The notes beneath the pieces are model-generated. The model was not told the origin of the DNA. It worked only from the letters and a program-made list of their open reading frames with translations, and made no database searches. Source: Oscillospiraceae bacterium (lineage in GTDB: Bacteria > Bacillota > Clostridia > Oscillospirales > Ruminococcaceae). From it: DNA of 6,863 nt. The position numbers and the translations under genes are program-made. Positions 1 through 4,588 of this stretch are shown here, one piece after another; within the stretch, counting starts at the first letter, position 1; every line of letters begins with the position of its first letter. The stretch spans positions 1 through 6,863 of the forward strand of contig RKCM01000185.1 of assembly GCA_014858325.1 (NCBI GenBank), written 5' to 3'.

Positions 1-283
1 CAAGCGCATCTCCATCAAGGATACCCGCGGCATCATCGACGCCATCCTGAGCGGTGCCATCAACGAGGCTCCCACCAAGAAGATCCCCTACTTCGACTTT
101 GAGGTGCCCACCGCTCTGCCCGGCGTGGACCCCGCCATCCTGGACCCCCGCGATACTTACGCCGACGCTTCCCAGTGGGAGGAGAAGGCCAAGGATCTGG
201 CTGGCCGCTTTGTCAAGAACTTTGCAAAGTACGAGGGCAACGAGCACGGCAAGGCTCTGGTCTCCGCCGGCCCTCAGCTGTAA
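1..283 (+). CDS. pckA: Phosphoenolpyruvate carboxykinase (ATP), C-terminal end (partial)
   Basis: Only the last 93 codons are in the window; the first complete codon begins at base 2 and the TAA is at 281-283. The translation contains ISIKDTRGIIDAILSGAI, then VPTALPGVDPAILDPRDTY, and ends KALVSAGPQL. This closely follows the C-terminus of the ATP-dependent PEP carboxykinase family (E. coli PckA ends with the same ISIKDTR, IPTELPGV, ILDPR and LVAAGP blocks). The enzyme interconverts oxaloacetate plus ATP with phosphoenolpyruvate, CO2 and ADP in the cytosol. In anaerobic fermenters it often runs in the carboxylating direction, which is family knowledge and not shown here. The active-site P-loop lies upstream of the window and cannot be checked. 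The gene is followed within 30 nt by a strong terminator and faces the AraC gene convergently, so it ends its own transcription unit. Confidence 0.95.
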   Translation, partial: KRISIKDTRGIIDAILSGAINEAPTKKIPYFDFEVPTALPGVDPAILDPRDTYADASQWEEKAKDLAGRFVKNFAKYEGNEHGKALVSAGPQL

Positions 284-312
284 TCTTCTGCTGAAAACCG
301 CATAAGCAAGCC

Positions 313-358
313 AAAACACCCGAGAGATTCGATCGAATCTCTCGGGTGTTTTTTTGTT
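313..358 (+). terminator. Rho-independent terminator, probably bidirectional
   Basis: Bases 313-332 and 333-352 are exact reverse complements, giving a 40-bp perfect palindrome with CACCCGAGAGATTCGA in the left arm and no unpaired centre. In practice the CGATCG core would form the loop. The right arm runs into a T-rich tract (349-355, then TTTG). It lies 30 nt after the pckA stop. Read on the minus strand the same hairpin ends in four T, so it can also stop the convergent AraC gene, whose stop codon is 18 nt away. Confidence 0.93.
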
Positions 359-369
359 TGCAGCTTTTT

Positions 370-1248
370 TCAGACCTTCAGGCTCTGCACCAGGCGGCCG
401 TCGGCGCTTTCCACGGCCACGACCTCCTGCTTCATCTTCTGGTCGATCTCGCGGTACATCATGCCGTAGCGCTTGGGGGTGGTGCCCGTGAGCTTTTTGA
501 AGGTGCGGATGAAGTGCTCGTTGGAGCGGAAGCCCGCCCGCTCCCCTGCCTCCTGCACCCGGACGCCCTGCCGCAGCAGCGCGCGGGCCTTGAGGATGCG
601 GCAGTTGATGACGTAATCCATCAGGCTGAAGCCGGTGCCCTCCTTGAAGATGTGGCACAGGTAGTATTTGCTCATGAAGAAGACCTCAGCGATGCTCTCC
701 ACCGTGATAGGCTCCTCCAGATGCTCCTGTATGTACTCCAATATGGGCGAGACTTTATCCAGGCTGGGGTTGGTGTGGCCCTCGGCGGGCGCGCCCTGCA
801 CAAAGTGGGAAAAGCAGGTCTGCAAAAAGTTCAGCACCACCAGCATCCGCTTCATGTCGTCGCCAAACTGGTCGCCGCAAGGGGTGGAAAGCTCTTTATA
901 ATAGTCCTCCAGCTCCCGGGACTGCTGCTCGTTGAGGGTGGCCACGCGGCCGCAGGTGGCGATGCGGGCGGCAAAGTTGGTCTGCCGGGTGCTGAACTCC
1001 TGCAGCATATCCGGCGCAATGTGGAACGCGATGCAGCGGTACTCCTCATTGGCCACACTGCGGTGGAGCACCGAGCTGTCGATGAGGAAAAGCTGCCCCC
1101 GGAACAGAGGGAATACCTCCGAACCAATAAAGAAAACGCCCTCGCCTGCGATGCAGAGCACGATCTCGATGTCCTCGTGGAAATGGGGCTTATCCGTCGA
1201 GTAGGTGTCGTTTTTACTGATATGAGCTTCGTATTGGCATTGCAGCAT
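370..1248 (-). CDS. AraC-family transcriptional regulator (cupin + AraC HTH)
   Basis: This encodes a 292-residue one-component regulator. The N-terminal part (about residues 15-90) looks like an AraC-type cupin sensor: HFHEDIEIV at 22-30, glycines around 35-51, and LIDSSVLHRS near 55-64. The C-terminal 100 residues form the double helix-turn-helix DNA-binding domain: helix-turn-helix one at about 181-206 (ITVESIAEVFFMSKYYLCHI region) and two at about 231-256 (AGERAGFRSNEHFIRTFKKL), followed by the family's typical TPKRY at 257-261. Length and order match the usual AraC/cupin layout. The start is supported by GGGAGGTG (complement of 1256-1263), 7 nt before the ATG. The gene diverges from the dehydrogenase-symporter pair across about 510 bp, the usual position for a local activator, and it probably also controls itself. 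The ligand cannot be read from the sequence. Codon use is ordinary, without the strong bias of its divergent neighbours. Confidence 0.93.
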   Translation of the reverse strand: MLQCQYEAHISKNDTYSTDKPHFHEDIEIVLCIAGEGVFFIGSEVFPLFRGQLFLIDSSVLHRSVANEEYRCIAFHIAPDMLQEFSTRQTNFAARIATCGRVATLNEQQSRELEDYYKELSTPCGDQFGDDMKRMLVVLNFLQTCFSHFVQGAPAEGHTNPSLDKVSPILEYIQEHLEEPITVESIAEVFFMSKYYLCHIFKEGTGFSLMDYVINCRILKARALLRQGVRVQEAGERAGFRSNEHFIRTFKKLTGTTPKRYGMMYREIDQKMKQEVVAVESADGRLVQSLKV

Positions 1249-1314
1249 AAAAAGGCACCTCCCATCATAATCTTAAAACAGCCTAATTTATTCCAAATGG
1301 TTCTTGTGTCTTCT

Positions 1315-1342
1315 ATTATCCAGAATTTTTAATTTTAGCCAA
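1315..1342 (-). promoter_or_regulatory. Candidate sigma-70-type promoter for the AraC gene
   Basis: Read on the minus strand, TTGGCT (complement of 1337-1342) is followed after 16 bp by GATAAT (complement of 1315-1320). The -10 hexamer matches the consensus in five of six positions and the -35 begins with TTG. Transcription would start near 1308, giving a leader of about 60 nt before the ATG. This is a pattern match only. Confidence 0.5.
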
Positions 1343-1359
1343 GAGTCTTTCCCTGAAAT

Positions 1360-1377
1360 CGCAACATTCATCAATTT
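1360..1377 (+). repeat. Direct repeat, copy A (possible regulator site)
   Basis: CGCAACATTCATCAATTT matches the 18 nt at 1576-1593 in 17 of 18 positions. This copy lies 17 bp upstream of the candidate -35 of the AraC promoter. AraC-family proteins commonly bind asymmetric direct repeats of about this length, so it may be a regulator half-site. The role is inferred. Confidence 0.45.
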
Positions 1378-1412
1378 CTTGGCAAGCAAATTCAAAAACA
1401 CAACAGATGCTG

Positions 1413-1430
1413 CCATGGAAATTTGCATGG
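1413..1430. promoter_or_regulatory. 18-bp near-palindrome, operator-like
   Basis: CCATGGAAATTTGCATGG reads as its own reverse complement apart from one mismatched pair (eight of nine pairs match). It is centred at 1421.5, between the candidate AraC promoter and the downstream genes. This symmetry is typical of a site for a dimeric regulator. AraC proteins usually prefer asymmetric direct repeats, so another regulator could be involved. Chance occurrence cannot be ruled out. Confidence 0.4.
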
Positions 1431-1575
1431 ATTGCGATTTATTTGACGTTTTTTGCGGTGCTATTTTTAGGATTATTTACCGTAAGTTTTCGGTTCTTCC
1501 GGCATTTCCGTCGATTTTAGCGAATTGCACCAAAATTACCGTCCATTCTGCAATTTGTTTCGGGCTTATCGAGTC

Positions 1576-1593
1576 CGCAACATCCATCAATTT
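1576..1593 (+). repeat. Direct repeat, copy B (possible regulator site)
   Basis: CGCAACATCCATCAATTT is the second copy of the repeat at 1360-1377, differing at one base (C for T at position 8). The two copies begin 216 bp apart in the same orientation. This copy lies about 165 bp before the dehydrogenase start codon and just upstream of the weak promoter candidate at 1616-1645. Confidence 0.45.
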
Positions 1594-1615
1594 TATCCCA
1601 GTTCGGTGCAGGAAA

Positions 1616-1645
1616 TTGAACTCAAAGCCTGATAAACTCTAAAGC
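1616..1645 (+). promoter_or_regulatory. Weak promoter candidate for dehydrogenase-gltS
   Basis: TTGAAC at 1616-1621 is a fair -35, and TAAAGC at 1640-1645, 18 bp on, is a poor -10. No better pair was found between 1440 and 1757. A poor -10 would fit a promoter that needs an activator such as the divergent AraC protein, but the match is weak and the true start may lie elsewhere. Confidence 0.22.
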
Positions 1646-1740
1646 ACAAAGCCCACTGCGCAGAGGCTGAACCAATTTGCGGCGCGGTTTCGTTTGTTTT
1701 CCGTGCAAAAGCAGGCGAGCCGCACCCGCCGCACCGTTGT

Positions 1741-1747
1741 TAAGGAG
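1741..1747 (+). promoter_or_regulatory. Ribosome binding site fixing the dehydrogenase start
   Basis: TAAGGAG lies 10 nt before the ATG at 1758. The same frame is open upstream to an ATG at 1677, but that start has no purine-rich site and would add 27 arginine- and alanine-rich residues that look like translated leader. The start at 1758 is therefore chosen. Confidence 0.85.
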
Positions 1748-1757
1748 TACCACAATT

Positions 1758-2840
1758 ATGTCCCAGAATTATGATGTGATCCATTTTGAAGCCCTGGGCG
1801 AAGAGGCCAACCATCTGGCCGAAGACACCAAGGCTGCTCAGGCAAAGGGTGAACTCCCCGCCGACCTGCGCTATCTGATCGTGCCCGACACCCTGCAGGA
1901 CTGGCTGGCCCAGCACCCGGACGAGGTGCTGCCTCCCCTGCTGACCATCAAGACCCACTCCCGCCCCCCGAAAGAGTGGCTGGAGGGTGAGAAGAAGAGC
2001 ATCATCACCCGCAGCGCCGGTTACGACCACCTGGAGGCTCTGGCCGATGTGGCCAACATCACCTCCCTGCGCAACTACTGCGTGAACGCCGTGGCCCAGA
2101 CCGCCATCAAGTTCATGTACTGCACCGCCGGCCTGCTGAACCAGTACACCGTGAACACCGCCACCTTTGAGCGCAACAAGACCAACTCCTTTATGGAGCT
2201 GGACGCACACCGTGTTGTCACCGTCTTCGGCGTGGGCAAGATCGGCAAGCGCACCTACGACCTGTGCGTGGCCAACGGCCTGACCGTGCAGGCGGTGGAT
2301 GTCCGCGAGAAGGAGCTGACCAAGACCTACGGCGGCACCGTGAACTTCGTCAGCAAGGAAGATGCCATCAAGAACAGTGACATCATCATCAACACCATGA
2401 ACCTGACCCGCATCGAGGACAGCGCCTTCTACAATGTGGGCTACTTCTCCTACGATTACCTCAAGCAGGCAAAGCCCGGCCTGCTCTTCATCAACGTCAC
2501 CCGCGGCGAGATCGCTCCCGAGGCTGGCCTGCTGAAGCTGTACAAGGAGGGCGTCATCGGCGGCATCGGCGTGGATGTCTTCTCCAACGAGGCCATGTTC
2601 TCCAACGCTCTGCGTGAGGGCATCTCTGCCGAGAATGCCGACGTGACCGCCGGTCTGGTGATGCTGCAGATGGCCGAGAGCCACACCGCCAACATCTATG
2701 TCCAGCCCCATCAGGGCTTCAACTCCGACCTGGCTGCTGCCACTAAGGCTGCGGACGCCGTGGCGCACATGGTGGAGTGGTACCGCAACGGCGGCAAGTG
2801 CTTTGACGAGCAGCTGCCCTACTACGGTAAGAGCATCTGA
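1758..2840 (+). CDS. D-isomer-specific 2-hydroxyacid dehydrogenase, NAD-dependent
   Basis: This encodes 360 residues and begins MSQNYDVIHFEALGEE. It is predicted to be a cytosolic enzyme that interconverts a 2-oxo acid and the D-2-hydroxy acid with NAD(H). The Rossmann core starts with VVTVFGVGKIGKRTYDLC, whose GxGxxG glycines are G158, G160 and G163; D181 at the end of the next strand (VQAVDVRE) points to NAD rather than NADP. The family's catalytic trio is visible: R249 in INVTRGE, E278 in GVDVFSNEA and H318 in VQPHQGF. The N-terminal half is the substrate-binding domain, with the GYDH block at 88-91. One oddity is AVAQTA at 111-116, where relatives usually have AVAEHA. The gene is first in a likely operon with gltS, 97 nt downstream. 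Lysine is AAG in 20 of 21 codons, as expected for high expression. Candidate substrates are 2-oxoglutarate/D-2-hydroxyglutarate (from the glutamate-transporter neighbour) or pyruvate/D-lactate; the sequence does not decide. Confidence 0.92.
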   Translation: MSQNYDVIHFEALGEEANHLAEDTKAAQAKGELPADLRYLIVPDTLQDWLAQHPDEVLPPLLTIKTHSRPPKEWLEGEKKSIITRSAGYDHLEALADVANITSLRNYCVNAVAQTAIKFMYCTAGLLNQYTVNTATFERNKTNSFMELDAHRVVTVFGVGKIGKRTYDLCVANGLTVQAVDVREKELTKTYGGTVNFVSKEDAIKNSDIIINTMNLTRIEDSAFYNVGYFSYDYLKQAKPGLLFINVTRGEIAPEAGLLKLYKEGVIGGIGVDVFSNEAMFSNALREGISAENADVTAGLVMLQMAESHTANIYVQPHQGFNSDLAAATKAADAVAHMVEWYRNGGKCFDEQLPYYGKSI

Positions 2841-2872
2841 CCCTTTTTCCTTTTCCCCGTTCTCTTTGTCGC

Positions 2873-2902
2873 AAGGCCGGGAGGTGGCAGTTGCCCGGCC
2901 TT
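2873..2902 (+). other. GC-rich stem-loop between dehydrogenase and gltS
   Basis: AAGGCCGGG (2873-2881) pairs perfectly with CCCGGCCTT (2894-2902) around a 12-nt loop. No run of T follows, so it is not a standard rho-independent terminator. It is preceded by a pyrimidine-rich stretch (2841-2870, almost free of G and A). It may adjust the relative levels of the two messages by partial termination or by protecting a processed end. Confidence 0.55.
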
Positions 2903-2937
2903 AGGATAAAACCCATAAAAAAGGAGGAAAACATTTT

Positions 2938-4338
2938 ATGGAATTAACAATGAAAGCCGCCATTTGGCAGGTCATGGTGGACGTGTCCGTCATGGGCGCT
3001 CTGCTGCTGATCGGCGAATTCCTGCGCGCAAAAGTCAAGCTGTTCCAGAAAGTTCTGATCCCCCCTGCCGTTATCGCGGGCTTCCTGGCCCTGCTGTTCG
3101 GCCCCAAGAGCCCCGTTGAGGCTCTCCGCATCCTTCCCCTGTCCTCTTCCTTCGGTACTTATGCCAGCGTGCTGATCGTCGTGATCTTCGCTGCTACCCC
3201 CATCGGCGACAAGCCCGCCAAGGGTGCCGTGTCCGGCCCCAAGATGATGGGCATGTTCTTCAACGTCACCGGCATCGCCGTGCTGCAGTACGCCGTTGGT
3301 ATGCTGCTGACCGTCGGCATCCTCACCAAGCTCTATCCCACTCTGAATGAGACCTTCGGCCTCATGATGGCTACCGGCTTCTACGGCGGCCACGGCACCG
3401 CTGCCGCTGTCGGCGCTGCTCTGGAAGAGATGGGCATCGAGAACATGACCGACCTGGGCAACACCTGCGCTACCATCGGTATCGTGGGCGGCATCATCAC
3501 TGGTATGATCATCATCAACTGGGGCACCCGTAAGGGCTACGGCCACTACGTTGAGAACCCCAAGGAGCTGCCCATTGAGATGCGCACCGGCCTGGTTCCC
3601 CCGGAAAAGCAGAAGCCCTGCTCCAAGGGCACCGTGGCAGGCATCTGCCTGGACAACCTGGGCTTCCATCTGGGCATCGTTATGGCCGCCTGCTGGGCCG
3701 GCTATGCCGCTTCCAAGTGGTTTGCAAGCTTCACCCTGAACACCTTCAACTACAAGGTCTCCATCCCTGAGTTCTGCCTGTCCCTGATCGCAGGCCTGAT
3801 CGTCAACACCCTGCTGAACAAGTCCGGCGCCGACAAGTACGTGGACCGCGGCACGGTCCAGCGCATCCAGGGCACCGCTACCGACTTCTTGATGATCTCC
3901 GGCATCGGCTCCCTGAACCTGGGCGTTGTTATGACCTTCGCCGTTCCTCTGATCGTTGTCTGCGCAGCAGGCTTCATCATCAACTGGTTCTGGTTCATCG
4001 TCGTTGGCGGCAAGTCCAGCGAGGAAGACTGGTTCGAGCGCAACATGATGGTCTGGGGCCATGCGACCGGCGTCGCCGCTACCGGCGTTCTGCTGCAGCG
4101 CGTGGTTGACCCCGAGATGAAGAGCCGCGGCATTGAGGACTCCGGCGTGGCCGATATCTTCAACCGTCCCATCATCATCGGCCTGCAGGTCATTCCTCCC
4201 ATGGTCATCACCGCTATGGGCACCACGGGTTCCTGGCTCGTCACCGGCGTGTGCTTCGCCATCGTGGCTGTCATGTGGATCGTCGCTTACGTGACCAAGG
4301 GCTGGGTCCCCGGCCGTCAGCTGAAGAAGTATCGCTGA
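2938..4338 (+). CDS. gltS: Sodium:glutamate symporter, GltS/ESS family
   Basis: This is a 466-residue, strongly hydrophobic inner-membrane protein, predicted to import glutamate with sodium. It is built as two related halves, as known for the GltS (ESS) family. Half one carries LLIGEFLRAKVKLFQKVLIP near 23-42 and the conserved pore loop GFYGGHGTAAAVGAA at about 147-161. Half two carries the matching WGHATGVAATGVLLQR loop at 373-388. A hydrophilic linker of about 40 residues (196-235) separates them. At 466 residues it is longer than E. coli GltS (401), mostly through the linker and loops, so a different dicarboxylate or amino-acid substrate is possible. The start at 2938 is preceded by AAGGAGG (2921-2927) at 10-nt spacing; a second ATG at 2950 is less well placed. 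Lysine is AAG in 20 of 23 codons, the same biased codon use as the dehydrogenase. No clear terminator follows immediately. Confidence 0.93.
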   Translation: MELTMKAAIWQVMVDVSVMGALLLIGEFLRAKVKLFQKVLIPPAVIAGFLALLFGPKSPVEALRILPLSSSFGTYASVLIVVIFAATPIGDKPAKGAVSGPKMMGMFFNVTGIAVLQYAVGMLLTVGILTKLYPTLNETFGLMMATGFYGGHGTAAAVGAALEEMGIENMTDLGNTCATIGIVGGIITGMIIINWGTRKGYGHYVENPKELPIEMRTGLVPPEKQKPCSKGTVAGICLDNLGFHLGIVMAACWAGYAASKWFASFTLNTFNYKVSIPEFCLSLIAGLIVNTLLNKSGADKYVDRGTVQRIQGTATDFLMISGIGSLNLGVVMTFAVPLIVVCAAGFIINWFWFIVVGGKSSEEDWFERNMMVWGHATGVAATGVLLQRVVDPEMKSRGIEDSGVADIFNRPIIIGLQVIPPMVITAMGTTGSWLVTGVCFAIVAVMWIVAYVTKGWVPGRQLKKYR

Positions 4339-4435
4339 GGCCTGAACCCTTAGCGGAGGTTCTTCTTCCCGCTTGAATGCTCACTCTCAGCCCCCTTCCC
4401 GCATTCTTCTTTACTTTTTCAGTATATTTGCCACC

Positions 4436-4473
4436 AAGAGCGCTGTGCGTCCCCAAAGATGCACAGCGCTCTT
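4436..4473. repeat. Perfect 13-bp inverted repeat (possible terminator or structured RNA)
   Basis: AAGAGCGCTGTGC (4436-4448) and GCACAGCGCTCTT (4461-4473) are exact reverse complements around a 12-nt loop. The hairpin lies about 100 nt after the gltS stop and about 55 nt before the ABC promoter. Neither side has a proper T-tract: TGGCATTCTCGC follows on the plus strand. It is probably the end of the gltS transcript in a weakened or rho-assisted form, or a processing signal. Confidence 0.55.
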
Positions 4474-4526
4474 TGGCATTCTCGCATTTTCTGCGCCCCC
4501 CCCGTTGTTTTTGTGCTGCTTCCGCG

Positions 4527-4556
4527 TTGCACAGAAGCCCCTGCTTGTGTTATACT
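4527..4556 (+). promoter_or_regulatory. Sigma-70-type promoter of the ABC exporter gene
   Basis: TTGCAC (4527-4532) is followed by TATACT (4551-4556), an 18-bp spacer (17 bp if TTATAC is taken as the -10). The -10 matches the consensus in five of six positions. Transcription would start near 4563, giving a leader of only about 25 nt before the ATG at 4589. A run of eight C (4496-4503) lies just upstream. Confidence 0.75.
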
Positions 4557-4572
4557 GGGTTCAAAGCTTTTT

Positions 4573-4581
4573 GAGGGGGGA
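4573..4581 (+). promoter_or_regulatory. Ribosome binding site fixing the ABC exporter start
   Basis: GAGGGGGGA lies 7 nt before the ATG at 4589. The reading frame stays open upstream to 4373, but that stretch contains the inverted repeat and the promoter, so the 72 extra codons cannot be translated from the promoter seen here. The start at 4589 is therefore preferred. Confidence 0.8.
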
Positions 4582-4588
4582 CTCTGCC

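Larger units (their letters stand above)
1249..1757. other. AT-rich divergent intergenic control region
   Basis: About 510 bp separate the AraC start from the dehydrogenase start. From 1260 to about 1650 it is clearly richer in A and T than the flanking genes; the last 100 bp become GC-rich again. It holds a plausible minus-strand promoter, an 18-bp near-palindrome at 1413-1430 and a direct repeat at 1360-1377 and 1576-1593, all listed separately. A 112-codon open frame at 1304-1642 exists, but it has no ribosome binding site I can see and no recognisable protein features, and its codon choice is unlike the neighbours, so I treat the region as regulatory and non-coding. A long leader of the dehydrogenase mRNA carrying a structured element is possible, but I recognise no known riboswitch. 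Confidence 0.6.

Noticed and set aside
346..1332. Plus-strand open frame of 328 codons opposite the AraC gene
   Set aside because: It begins inside the terminator, has no ribosome binding site and covers a well-supported AraC protein on the other strand.
1304..1642. 112-codon plus-strand frame in the divergent intergenic region
   Set aside because: There is no ribosome binding site, no motif and a codon choice unlike the flanking genes. It would also overlap the promoter and the repeats.
1740..2768. Minus-strand open frame of 342 codons opposite the dehydrogenase
   Set aside because: It shows the same antisense-shadow composition, and the plus strand carries an intact catalytic and NAD-binding signature.
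2944..4062. Minus-strand open frame of 372 codons opposite gltS
   Set aside because: It is composed mostly of Asp, Gly, Ala, His and Gln without membrane segments or motifs. It is a shadow of the biased gltS codons.
4373..4588. N-terminal extension of the ABC exporter by 72 codons
   Set aside because: The extension covers an inverted repeat, a C8 run and a good promoter. A strong ribosome binding site precedes the ATG at 4589.
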